A stretch of 42,845 nucleotides of DNA from an uncultured Ruminococcus sp. GTDB lineage: Bacteria; Bacillota; Clostridia; Oscillospirales; Acutalibacteraceae. This document shows positions 23,916 to 32,422 of this stretch, one piece after another; the stretch's first letter is position 1; each line of letters opens with the position of its first letter. Location of the stretch: positions 1-42,845 of the forward strand of contig CALYBM010000030.1 in assembly GCA_944412525.1 (NCBI GenBank), read 5' to 3'. The position numbers were made by a program, and so were the translations under genes. The notes under the pieces are model-generated. The model searched no databases. It saw nothing but the letters and a program-made list of their open reading frames with translations, and was not told where the DNA came from.

Positions 23916-25979
23916 TCACACCCTGCCGAATTGTTTTTCTATTTCACTTTTAGTCATGACAATACAAATCGGTCTGCCGTGAGGGCAGTACTTAATTTGC
24001 GGATTTTCTTCAAGCTTCTTTACAAGCTCTATGAGCTCCTGTACGGTGCTTTTATTACCTGCCTTGACAGCACAACGACAGGCAACATTATGAAAAAACC
24101 AATCCATTTTTTCGGAATATATATCATTTTTACCAAGAGCAATATAATTTGACATTTCAGCTATACAGTCAGATATATCACCCGCATCAAGATACTGAGG
24201 TGCACTCCTGACTATGACCGTGCTGTTGCCGAAATCATCAACATCAAACGCACATTCCTTAAACATATCAAGATTATTAATAGCTGCGTTGTATTCTGCT
24301 TTATCAAGCGTTACCGTGACAGGCTGTAAAAGAAACTGTGAGTAAGTGCCCGCTTTGTCATTTTTTAATTTTTCATAAATGAGTCTTTCATGTGCGGCGT
24401 GCTTGTCGATAAATAAAATTTCTTTGTTGTTTTTCTCGGCAATAATATATGTATCAAACGCTTCACCGATATATCTTATAAAAACATCATCCTGCTTTAT
24501 AAGAATAGGCACATCAGAATTTTTATCACTCTGATTTTTATCAAACTCAATTTTTGATAAATTTTCTTTAGCTAAATTCTGCGTAGTATTTGAAGTGATT
24601 TTCTGAAATTTTTTATCTTCTGATGTTGCTACGGAACTTTGCTCTGTCTTTGGTTTCTCATGCGAGTTTATAAAGTCACTGTAGTATTTTTCTTTTTTGT
24701 CATTTTTAATTGCTGACTTTGTAAAAATATCAAACGGATTAGATGTATCGGAAAATTTAAAACTGTCTGTATTACCCTTTTTTACCGTCTTTTTATCTTC
24801 ATCTTTTCTAATGTCAAAGCTGACAGTATCATAAGGATTATATTCAACTTTTTTGTCCGTTGTCTTTGGTTTTAAAAAAGTATTGTTGTTATTTTTATCA
24901 TCTAAAAATGCCTGTGCATTTTTAAAAGGATTAAAGCTGTTAGCAGCGTTAAAAGCCGCATTATGTTTAAAAGTCGCAGTTTTACGGCTGTCATACTTCA
25001 TTAAAGCCGATTTAACCGCATGATATACAGCGTCGAAAACAGGACGCTCGTTAACAAAACGCACCTCAATTTTTGAGGGGTGTACATTTACATCTATAGC
25101 TTCATAGGGCAATTCAATATTTAAAACACAAGACGGGAATTTTCCCACCATTATTGATCCTTTAAATGCTTCCTCAAGTGCTACAAAACCCGTTCTGGTC
25201 TTTACATAACGCCCGTTTATAAAAAAGTTTTGCATATTTCTGTTCGGGCGGGCATTAACGGGCTTTGAAACATATCCGTATATTTTTATTGAGTCAAGTT
25301 TATAATCTACAGGAATAAGCGAATCCTTAAAGTCCTTGCCGAATACAGAATAAATCGCAGAAAGCAGCTTTCCGTCGCCAAAGGTTTTTAGAGCTTGTTT
25401 GCCGTCCTTGATATATGTAAAGGCAATATCCGGGTGTGAAAGTGCAGCCTTGTCAACAACATTCGATACTGCATTGCCTTCGGCAACATCTTTCTTTAAA
25501 AATTTTGCCCTTGCAGGTATATTGTAAAATAAATCCCTTATTATAAATGTCGTTCCGACGGGGCAGCCGGTATCACTAAGACCTATTTCCTCTCCGCCGT
25601 TTATTTTATAAAGTGAGCCAATATCTTCATTTTTGTTTCTCGTAATAAGCTGAAGCTTTGAAACGGCACATATTGATGCCAGCGCCTCTCCTCTGAAGCC
25701 GAGAGTAGAAATACTTTCAAGGTCATTTTCAAACTTGACCTTACTTGTTGCATGCCTCAAAAAGGCAACCTTTATGTCATCTCTTAAAATTCCGCAGCCG
25801 TCGTCGGTAACACGCATAAAAGTTGTGCCGCCGTTTTTTATTTCAACGGTAATGTTCTTGGCACCTGCGTCTATTGAATTTTCAATGAGCTCTTTAATAA
25901 CAGACGAGGGTCTCTCAACCACTTCGCCTGCCGCAATAAGCTCTGCAACATGCTTATCAAGAACATTAATGACACCCAT
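23916..25979 (-). CDS. mutL: DNA mismatch repair protein MutL
   Basis: Mismatch-repair ATPase and nicking endonuclease. The 687 residues have the GHKL ATPase with E30/N34 (ELIENSIDAGA), DDGCGI (59-64) and GFRGEAL (94-100). A long low-complexity linker (about 335-490) follows, then the C-terminal metal-binding endonuclease domain with DKHAAHERLIYE (525-536), ACRCAVKAG (633-641) and CPHGRP (665-670). The endonuclease motif means repair is of the MutH-independent type. The linker holds three short N-P-[FY] motifs. It starts 19 nt after mutS. Confidence 0.97.
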   Translation of the reverse strand: MGVINVLDKHVAELIAAGEVVERPSSVIKELIENSIDAGAKNITVEIKNGGTTFMRVTDDGCGILRDDIKVAFLRHATSKVKFENDLESISTLGFRGEALASICAVSKLQLITRNKNEDIGSLYKINGGEEIGLSDTGCPVGTTFIIRDLFYNIPARAKFLKKDVAEGNAVSNVVDKAALSHPDIAFTYIKDGKQALKTFGDGKLLSAIYSVFGKDFKDSLIPVDYKLDSIKIYGYVSKPVNARPNRNMQNFFINGRYVKTRTGFVALEEAFKGSIMVGKFPSCVLNIELPYEAIDVNVHPSKIEVRFVNERPVFDAVYHAVKSALMKYDSRKTATFKHNAAFNAANSFNPFKNAQAFLDDKNNNNTFLKPKTTDKKVEYNPYDTVSFDIRKDEDKKTVKKGNTDSFKFSDTSNPFDIFTKSAIKNDKKEKYYSDFINSHEKPKTEQSSVATSEDKKFQKITSNTTQNLAKENLSKIEFDKNQSDKNSDVPILIKQDDVFIRYIGEAFDTYIIAEKNNKEILFIDKHAAHERLIYEKLKNDKAGTYSQFLLQPVTVTLDKAEYNAAINNLDMFKECAFDVDDFGNSTVIVRSAPQYLDAGDISDCIAEMSNYIALGKNDIYSEKMDWFFHNVACRCAVKAGNKSTVQELIELVKKLEENPQIKYCPHGRPICIVMTKSEIEKQFGRV

Positions 25980-25998
25980 TTTGTCACCGCCTTTTTAA

Positions 25999-28593
25999 CT
26001 AAATCATTTCTTTTAACTTATAAAGCAGATTCATGGCTTCTATCGGAGTAAGCGTATTTAAATCCGCATTTTTCAGCATATCAATAACAGGACTTTGAAC
26101 CGAGTTGATTAAAGAAAGCTGCATATCATCATCGGATTTTTCTTGTTTTACAGTATCGTTTTTATCGCCGTCACCGCTTTCAAGCTCGGACAATATCTCC
26201 TTGGCACGATTTATAATCGACTGCGGTACCCCTGCAAGCTTTGCGACCTCTATGCCGTAGCTGTCATCGGCGCCGCCTCTTACTATTCTGCGTAAAAATG
26301 TAATGTCATCGCCACGTTTTTTTACTGCGATACTGTAATTTTTAACGCCGTCAAGCAGATTTTCCATTACCGTAAGCTCATGATAGTGAGTGGCAAAAAG
26401 CGTTTTTGCGCCGAGCTTGTGTTTATCGGCACAAAACTCAAGAACAGCCCTTGCGATACTCATGCCATCAAAAGTAGAAGTTCCGCGACCGATTTCATCA
26501 AGTATCAAAAGACTCTTTGAAGTTGCATTTTTAACGATATTTGCAACCTCGTTCATCTCAACCATAAATGTAGATTGCCCCGACGCCAAGTCATCAGACG
26601 CACCAACTCTGGTAAAAATACTGTCAACTATTCCGATTTCAGCAGATGAAGCGGGCACGAAACTTCCCATTTGTGCCATCAAAACAATTAGTGCGATCTG
26701 TCGCATATATGTTGATTTACCTGCCATATTAGGTCCCGTAATTATTGCGACTCTGTCCGACTGACTGTCAAGATTTACATCATTCGGAACAAAAGGTGCG
26801 TCCTTTAAAAGAAGTTCCACAACGGGATGACGGGAGTCTTTTATTCTTATAACTGACGACAAATTGACATCAGGTCTTACATAGCGGTTATCGGAAGCAA
26901 CATTGGCAAGCGATGTAATTACATCAAATGCAGCAATAGCCTTAGCTGTTTTTTGAATTCTGTCAAGGTTATCCGCAACAGTTTTTCTTAATGTGTCAAA
27001 CAAAGAAAATTCAAGAGCAACGGCTCTGTCCTTTGCGCCCAAAATCCTGCCCTCAACCTCTTTTAAATCCTGAGTTATGTATCGTTCGCAATTTGTAAGC
27101 GTTTGTTTTCTTATATAAGTTTCGGGAACCATGTCCTTATAAGAGTTAGTAACCTCAATATAATAACCGAAAACCCTGTTGTATCCGATTTTCAGCTTTG
27201 GGATACCTGTGAGCTGTCGCTGTTCGGCTTCAATACTTGCCAGAATTTCCTTGGAGTTATTCATATCGTTAGTTACAAAGTCAAGCTCCTCGTTATATCC
27301 CTTCTTTATCATTCCGCCTTCTCTGACGGTAAATGGCGGATCCTCAACCACAGCACTGTCTATAAGATTAAAAATATCCTCAAGCGTATCAATTTCGTTA
27401 TATATTTTTTTGAGATAAGAAGCGTTGCACTCTGAAATAAGCCCCGAGATTTTGGGCAGATTTTGTATGGCAGAACAAAGAGAGCGTAGATCACTTGCGT
27501 TTGCAGAACCGTAAACAATCTTTGTCATAAGTCTTTCTATATCAAAAATTCCCGATATATTATCGCTGATTTCGAGACGCAGTAATGTATTGTTTACCAA
27601 TTCTTCAACCGCAGACTGCCGATTATTAATTGCGGAAATATTCATCAGCGGATGCTCAAGCCAAGAACGGATAAGCCTTTTTCCCATTGCGGTTTTGGTC
27701 TTGTCAATAACCCACAAAAGCGAACCACGCTTTTCTTTTGCAAGCATAGTTTGAGTAAGTTCAAGATTACGCTGTGTATTGTAATCAAGGCGCATATACT
27801 GATTTTCACTGTAAAGAGAAATGTGATTTATTCTTTCAAGTCCGCTTTTTTGAGTTTCTTTAAGGTAATCTAAAAGTGCTCCGATTGCCGAAATTAAAAC
27901 ATCGCTCTTTTCAACACTTTTTGCTTCCTCTTGAAAATGCCCCTCAACTTCACTTTTGCAGTGTTCATATTCAAACTTTTCATCTTCAAGCATTTCAACT
28001 CCGGCAGAAAGCTTTGTCTTGATAAAACTCGGAAGCTCCTTTAATTTTACAATATCGCCTCCGATAAGGATTTCACGAGGGTTGTAGCTTGAAAGCTGGC
28101 TTATCAGCACATTATATGAATCCTTACCCGATATTTCGGTAGCATATAATTCTCCTGTAGAAATATCGCAAAAGCAAATTCCAATGTTCTTTGACTTTGC
28201 AAACATACAGCAAATATAGTTATTTTTGCTTTCGTCAAGCATACTCGATTCCATTACGGTACCGGGAGTTATAACACGGATTATATCACGCTTAACAAGG
28301 CCTTTGGCTGTTGCGGGATCTTCGGTCTGCTCACAAATCGCTACTTTATATCCCTTTGCAACAAGGCGTGCGATATAGCTCTCACAACTGTGAAAAGGCA
28401 CTCCGCACATCGGGGCACGCTCATCCTGACCGCAGTCACGTCCTGTTAATGTGAGCTCCAGTTCCTTAGACGCAAGCTTTGCGTCATCATAGAACATCTC
28501 GTAGAAATCTCCAAGACGAAAGAAAAGAATACTGTCTTTGTTTTCTTCTTTAATTTTAAAATACTGCTTCATCATTGGAGATAACTCCGCCAT
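25999..28593 (-). CDS. mutS: DNA mismatch recognition protein MutS
   Basis: Recognises base mismatches and small loops. The 864 residues include the mismatch-binding F30-Y31-E32 (GDFYEMF), connector, lever and clamp domains, and the ABC-type ATPase with Walker A GPNMAGKST (620-628) and DEIGRGTS (699-706). A QLSLI sequence (825-829) near the C-terminus fits a sliding-clamp-binding motif, followed by a short helical end. The mutS-mutL pair is in its normal order, 29 nt after the ymcA-like gene. Confidence 0.97.
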   Translation of the reverse strand: MAELSPMMKQYFKIKEENKDSILFFRLGDFYEMFYDDAKLASKELELTLTGRDCGQDERAPMCGVPFHSCESYIARLVAKGYKVAICEQTEDPATAKGLVKRDIIRVITPGTVMESSMLDESKNNYICCMFAKSKNIGICFCDISTGELYATEISGKDSYNVLISQLSSYNPREILIGGDIVKLKELPSFIKTKLSAGVEMLEDEKFEYEHCKSEVEGHFQEEAKSVEKSDVLISAIGALLDYLKETQKSGLERINHISLYSENQYMRLDYNTQRNLELTQTMLAKEKRGSLLWVIDKTKTAMGKRLIRSWLEHPLMNISAINNRQSAVEELVNNTLLRLEISDNISGIFDIERLMTKIVYGSANASDLRSLCSAIQNLPKISGLISECNASYLKKIYNEIDTLEDIFNLIDSAVVEDPPFTVREGGMIKKGYNEELDFVTNDMNNSKEILASIEAEQRQLTGIPKLKIGYNRVFGYYIEVTNSYKDMVPETYIRKQTLTNCERYITQDLKEVEGRILGAKDRAVALEFSLFDTLRKTVADNLDRIQKTAKAIAAFDVITSLANVASDNRYVRPDVNLSSVIRIKDSRHPVVELLLKDAPFVPNDVNLDSQSDRVAIITGPNMAGKSTYMRQIALIVLMAQMGSFVPASSAEIGIVDSIFTRVGASDDLASGQSTFMVEMNEVANIVKNATSKSLLILDEIGRGTSTFDGMSIARAVLEFCADKHKLGAKTLFATHYHELTVMENLLDGVKNYSIAVKKRGDDITFLRRIVRGGADDSYGIEVAKLAGVPQSIINRAKEILSELESGDGDKNDTVKQEKSDDDMQLSLINSVQSPVIDMLKNADLNTLTPIEAMNLLYKLKEMI

Positions 28594-28622
28594 AATCTCA
28601 CACCCTTGTTAAAATAATAATA

Positions 28623-29030
28623 TCAGTGACAGCCTCCGCAGCTCTCACAGCTTCCTGTACAGGATGACTGTGAATAGTCAGCCGTTTGAGGATCTGCACC
28701 CTCACATGACTGCTGAACAATAGCAAGTACTCTGTTTGCTACCATATCAAAAGCTTCTTTTGCTTCGTTATAAGCAATCATATTTTCATTTGACATAATT
28801 TTTGAGTAAACTTCTCTCATTTCGGTATTAAGCTGTGAAAGCTTTTCCTGATCTCTTTCCTTCTTTGAAGCCTCATTGTTTATTGACATTCTCTTTAAAT
28901 TAAATTCACCGATAAGGTTTTGAAGATCTGTATCAGCGTCAGCCTTAGTTTGGACTTCGTGTAATTTAATATAAGTTTCTTCTTTTTGAATTGCCTCTCC
29001 GAGTGCTCTTGCCTGTGAAATAATATCCAT
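28623..29030 (-). CDS. ymcA: YlbF/YmcA family regulator with Cys-rich tail
   Basis: 135-residue helical protein of the YlbF/YmcA family. In Bacillus the YlbF-YmcA-YaaT complex (Y-complex) helps RNase Y mature mRNAs and affects sporulation, competence and biofilms. The core helices span about 1-107, then C109 and a tail with C124, C128, C131 and C134 in a GSCESCGGCH ending. Such clustered cysteines suggest a metal or iron-sulfur site, as reported for the Y-complex. The position between miaB and mutS equals that of ymcA in Bacillus (where cotE also intervenes), hence the symbol; ylbF remains possible. Confidence 0.85.
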   Translation of the reverse strand: MDIISQARALGEAIQKEETYIKLHEVQTKADADTDLQNLIGEFNLKRMSINNEASKKERDQEKLSQLNTEMREVYSKIMSNENMIAYNEAKEAFDMVANRVLAIVQQSCEGADPQTADYSQSSCTGSCESCGGCH

Positions 29031-29047
29031 AATTTTAACCTCCGTTT

Positions 29048-30460
29048 TTAAATTAATTCACCTTTAAGAATCCAGTTTCTTGCATTAGTAATTTTTACAT
29101 TTTTGAATGTACCTATCATATCGTCAGTACCCTCAAACTCAACAATTATGTTTGAGCTTGTCCTGCCCGACAATTCGTTGTTTTTGCCTGTTTTTTCTTC
29201 AACAAGCACCCTTTCAACGCTGCCCACCATAGAAGAACAGCGTTTTGCCGCAATTTCCTCCTGAACATCAAGCAACTCTCTAAACCACTTCGACTTTTCC
29301 GAATAAGGTATAGGGTCGTCCATTTTTTCAGCGGGAGTACCCACACGAGGAGAAAATATAAAGGTAAACAGAGAAGTAAACTCAACTTCTCTTACAAGAG
29401 AAAGCGTTTGCTTAAAATCTTCATATGTTTCGCCGGGAAATCCTACTATAATATCACTTGTAAGCGACACGCCCTCAATCTTTTCTTTTGCGTAATTTAC
29501 GATTTCAAGATATTTTTTTCTGTCATAATGTCTGTTCATCGCCTTTAAGACACGATCCGAGCCGCTTTGAAACGGTAAATGCAAATGCTTGCTGATGTGT
29601 CTGCCGCCTGAGATAGTATCAATAAGCTCCTTTGAGCAGTCCCTTGGATGCGAAGTCATAAAACGAATCCAGTAATCACCGTCAATGGAGTCAATTTCTC
29701 TTAACAAAGCAGAAAAATTCACTCCGTTTTCAAGGTTTTTACCGTATGAATTGACATTTTGTCCAAGCAGGGTGATTTCCTTATATCCGCTTTGAATCAT
29801 ATCCCTTGCTTCATTAATTATAACATCTTTTTCACGGCTGCGTTCACGCCCTCTCACATACGGTACAATACAGTATGTGCAAAAATTATTGCAACCATAC
29901 ATTATAGGCAGCCAGCCCTTGAAACTGCCGTCACGCCTTATCGGGATTCCTTCGTGAACGGCGTTATCGTCAACTCCCCGTTCAAAAACCCTTTTGCCGT
30001 TGACAAGTGAACTGTACATAAGCTCGGGAAAACGGTGCAAAGAGTGAGTGCCGAACACAAGACCGACAAAGGGAAAGCTCTTGTAAATTCTGTTTGCAAT
30101 ATGCTCTTGCTCCATCATACACCCGCACAGAGCAATCAAAATTTGAGGGTGTTTTCTTTTTATATTTTTTAATGCCCCTACATTTCCGAAAACTCTGTCC
30201 TCTGCGTGTTCACGCACAGCACAGGTATTGAAAAGAATAAAATCGGCTTCATCCGGGGCGTCGACAAAATCAAATCCCGATATAGACAGCATACCTTTGA
30301 TTTTTTCGCTGTCGGCTACATTTTGCTGACAGCCGTATGTTCTGACATATGCAAGCGGTTTTTCGCCCCTTTTACGGATTTCCATAATCTCGGCAATAAG
30401 CTTCATATATTCAAATTGTTTGTCAGACAGTTTATTAGGCACTAAATTAACATCAGCCAA
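29048..30460 (-). CDS. miaB: tRNA-2-methylthio-N6-dimethylallyladenosine synthase MiaB
   Basis: Radical-SAM methylthiotransferase that converts i6A37 to ms2i6A37 in tRNA. The 470 residues show the N-terminal UPF0004 cluster cysteines C44, C80 and C114, the radical-SAM CxxxCxxC at C190, C194 and C197 (GCNNFCTYC), and a C-terminal TRAM domain. The start is TTG at 30460, with a strong AGGAGGG site 7 nt upstream. It is the first gene of a long run and is co-transcribed with miaA, whose product supplies its substrate. Confidence 0.96.
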   Translation of the reverse strand: MADVNLVPNKLSDKQFEYMKLIAEIMEIRKRGEKPLAYVRTYGCQQNVADSEKIKGMLSISGFDFVDAPDEADFILFNTCAVREHAEDRVFGNVGALKNIKRKHPQILIALCGCMMEQEHIANRIYKSFPFVGLVFGTHSLHRFPELMYSSLVNGKRVFERGVDDNAVHEGIPIRRDGSFKGWLPIMYGCNNFCTYCIVPYVRGRERSREKDVIINEARDMIQSGYKEITLLGQNVNSYGKNLENGVNFSALLREIDSIDGDYWIRFMTSHPRDCSKELIDTISGGRHISKHLHLPFQSGSDRVLKAMNRHYDRKKYLEIVNYAKEKIEGVSLTSDIIVGFPGETYEDFKQTLSLVREVEFTSLFTFIFSPRVGTPAEKMDDPIPYSEKSKWFRELLDVQEEIAAKRCSSMVGSVERVLVEEKTGKNNELSGRTSSNIIVEFEGTDDMIGTFKNVKITNARNWILKGELI

Positions 30461-30496
30461 ATAAATGCCCTCCTTATAAATTGTATTAACTGCTTT

Positions 30497-30525
30497 AGTA
30501 TATCACAAAATATATGATTTTTCAA
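30497..30525 (-). promoter_or_regulatory. Strong SigA-type promoter of the miaB-to-ylyB run
   Basis: TTGAAA (30520-30525) and TATACT (30497-30502) are 17 nt apart on the minus strand, and the -10 is extended (TGATATACT). Transcription would start near 30490, about 30 nt before the miaB TTG. It may drive the 13 genes down to ylyB, which are closely spaced. The rest of the 150-nt gap after yunB shows only AT-rich sequence and no clear terminator for yunB. Confidence 0.8.
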
Positions 30526-30610
30526 TATTTTTCACAGTCTTTTCAAATTGATAAAAGAGTTTAAAATTACAACATAAAAACTTTTTATAATATAAATTCA
30601 CAGTAATTAT

Positions 30611-31264
30611 TTAATATGTTCTGTAAAGACTGCCGTAGTAATTCGGAATTTCACCCACGATTATCGACTGAGCAATCTCAAAGTCAGTTGTAAATGTAAT
30701 GTTTCCCGAATAATCAAGTGATGTCGTCATAATTTTGGAAGTGAGCATAAGTCGGATATGATGAACGGTTTGGTTTATTCCCGCCTGTTCAAATGTGCTG
30801 ACTATTTCGGAAGAAAAACTGCCGGTTAAATTAAAATTCATATTAATGCAGGGACCCCAGTTAGAAAGCACGGTTATGTTTGTAAAAGCACCTATAGGTA
30901 TATTTACATCATTATCATAAACCTTTGCAATTTCTTTTTGAACGGATTTTGTAATTTCAGACTTTATTTTATTGATTTTTATTGAATCGGTTTCAATCGC
31001 CTGAACATTTCCGCTGTCGGAATATACTATTTTTGCAATATCGCTGTAATTATAACCAAGCTTTTCAAGGGTTGTATTGGCTGCGTCACAGACAGAATTT
31101 ACAGACAAAATTTCAGCTTGTATGCGTATATATTCAGGTCTGAAATCAGCCAAATGTATCTCACAATATACAATTACCGCCAAAACCAGCAAAACGGCGG
31201 ATAATATTATACGCCTAATAATTTTAACTATAGGCTTTGTTTTGCGTCGTCTGTTGTACAGCAA
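30611..31264 (-). CDS. yunB: Sporulation protein YunB
   Basis: 217-residue membrane-anchored protein of the YunB family, which is made in sporulating Firmicutes; mutants have mild spore defects in Bacillus. A basic N-terminus is followed by one membrane helix (about 17-35). The conserved core includes IPIGAFTNITVLSNWGP and IPNYYG near the end. The start is TTG at 31264, preceded by GAGGGG. Oddly, that TTG is formed by the last bases of the terminator's T-run, so transcripts reading in from efp would mostly stop just before or at the start codon. A separate sporulation promoter is likely but not identified. Confidence 0.86.
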   Translation of the reverse strand: MLYNRRRKTKPIVKIIRRIILSAVLLVLAVIVYCEIHLADFRPEYIRIQAEILSVNSVCDAANTTLEKLGYNYSDIAKIVYSDSGNVQAIETDSIKINKIKSEITKSVQKEIAKVYDNDVNIPIGAFTNITVLSNWGPCINMNFNLTGSFSSEIVSTFEQAGINQTVHHIRLMLTSKIMTTSLDYSGNITFTTDFEIAQSIIVGEIPNYYGSLYRTY

Positions 31265-31298
31265 AAAAACACCCCTCGTATATTTTATACGAGAGGTG
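31263..31298 (-). terminator. Rho-independent terminator after the efp unit, overlapping the yunB start
   Basis: A 13-bp stem (31270-31282 with 31286-31298, 3-nt loop) lies 16 nt after the CD1247-like gene and is followed by seven T on the minus strand (31269-31263). One position pairs as G-U only in the minus-strand RNA and would be a C-A mismatch in the opposite strand, which fixes the direction. The T-run runs straight into the yunB TTG. Confidence 0.85.
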
Positions 31299-31314
31299 AA
31301 AAAATGTTAATCAA

Positions 31315-31779
31315 TTATTCAACATCTTCGTTGCTGTCACAGCAGCCGCAGGTGCAGCCGTCTTCGCAGCACTCGTCTTCGTCAAATAAATCCGAAAAAT
31401 CAAACTCAAGAAGCTCACCGCAATTAGGGCACTCAATTTCGCCCTCAAGCAAAACATCTTCGGATACGTTAATCTTTTGTCCGCAAGCGCCGCATGTTAC
31501 TTCATAAAAAGGATTCTCCTCATCCTCTTCATCATCGCAGTCGCAGCAGTCACATTCGTCGTCATAAACATCTGACTCAACATCTGCCAAGTCCTGGTCA
31601 ATCTCATCGACCTGAGCGCTCAAGTCATCATAAAGCTCTTCCAAATCATTTACGGAATAAGCCATATCGTCAAGAAGCTCAACAATCGCGTTAATTACCT
31701 TAACCTCAGGCTTAGATTCATCAAGGTTAAGTCCTTCTGCAAGACCTTTGATATAAGAAATTTTCTCAGTTAAATTCAT
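31315..31779 (-). CDS. Acidic Cys-rich protein with CD1247-like N-terminus
   Basis: 154-residue protein of unknown function. The N-terminal helix region (about 1-70, EKISYIKGLAEGLNLD) resembles the CD1247 N-terminal domain family of clostridia. The rest is strikingly acidic and has 14 cysteines: CDCCDC (76-81), a zinc-ribbon pair CGAC/CPNC (96-99 and 117-120), and a C-terminal cluster at 137-147. This suggests a zinc ribbon flanked by two additional metal- or redox-sensitive Cys clusters. It lies 20 nt downstream of efp with a good AAGGAG site, so it is likely co-expressed with elongation factor P. Confidence 0.75.
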   Translation of the reverse strand: MNLTEKISYIKGLAEGLNLDESKPEVKVINAIVELLDDMAYSVNDLEELYDDLSAQVDEIDQDLADVESDVYDDECDCCDCDDEEDEENPFYEVTCGACGQKINVSEDVLLEGEIECPNCGELLEFDFSDLFDEDECCEDGCTCGCCDSNEDVE

Positions 31780-31799
31780 AATAAATACTCCTTGAGAGA

Positions 31800-32357
31800 T
31801 TATGCTCTGCCCATATACTCGCCTGTTCTTGTGTCGATCTGAATCATTTCACCTTCATCAATAAAGAGCGGAACCTTGATTTCGGCACCTGTTTCAAGAG
31901 TAGCAGGCTTTGTTGCATTTGTAGCCGTATCACCCTTAAATCCGGGATCGGTCTTTGTTACCTGAAGCTCAACAAAGTTGGGCGGCTCAACACCGAAAAC
32001 ATTGCCCTTGTAAGAAAGAACCTTACAAACCATATTTTCTTTAACAAACTTAAAGTTATCGCCGAGAACACTCTTGTTGATAGGAATCTGCTCCCAAGTT
32101 TCCGTATCCATAAAGTAATAAAGATCACCGTCTGAATAGCTGTATTCCATATCCTTTCTGTCAATAAAAGCAGTAGGATATTTATCGTTCGGGTTAAAAG
32201 TTTTTTCTACTACTGCACCTGTTATAACATTTCTGATTTTAGTTCTAACGAACGCAGCACCCTTACCCGGCTTTACATGCTGGAATTCAATGATAGAAAC
32301 AACCTGTCCGTCCATTTCAAATGTAACGCCGTTTCTGAAATCACCTGCTGATATCAT
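31800..32357 (-). CDS. efp: Translation elongation factor P
   Basis: Relieves ribosome stalling at polyproline stretches. The 185 residues form the three-domain EF-P, with the tip lysine K32 in [10 protein letters not shown]. The family's C-terminal signature GEYMGRA is present. No modification genes (epmA/B, earP) are in the window, so the modification of K32 is unknown. The ATG follows GGAGG. It has its own promoter and a hairpin leader, and is followed by the CD1247-like gene. Confidence 0.98.
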   Translation of the reverse strand: MISAGDFRNGVTFEMDGQVVSIIEFQHVKPGKGAAFVRTKIRNVITGAVVEKTFNPNDKYPTAFIDRKDMEYSYSDGDLYYFMDTETWEQIPINKSVLGDNFKFVKENMVCKVLSYKGNVFGVEPPNFVELQVTKTDPGFKGDTATNATKPATLETGAEIKVPLFIDEGEMIQIDTRTGEYMGRA

Positions 32358-32385
32358 TAGTAATACCTCCTAATTTAAAGTTTAT

Positions 32386-32407
32386 ACAGCGTTATCTGCA
32401 ACACTGT
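32386..32407 (-). promoter_or_regulatory. Hairpin in the efp 5' leader
   Basis: In the minus-strand RNA, 8 bp pair (ACAGUGUU with AACGCUGU, 6-nt loop). One is a G-U pair that would be a mismatch in the opposite strand, consistent with an RNA role on this strand. It begins about 9 nt after the expected start and lies 16 nt upstream of the ribosome site; its function is unproven. Confidence 0.45.
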
Positions 32408-32422
32408 AAAATAACAAGTAAC

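Noticed and set aside
30526..30610. Terminator after yunB
   Set aside because: Only short AT-rich repeats without a GC stem; too weak to call.
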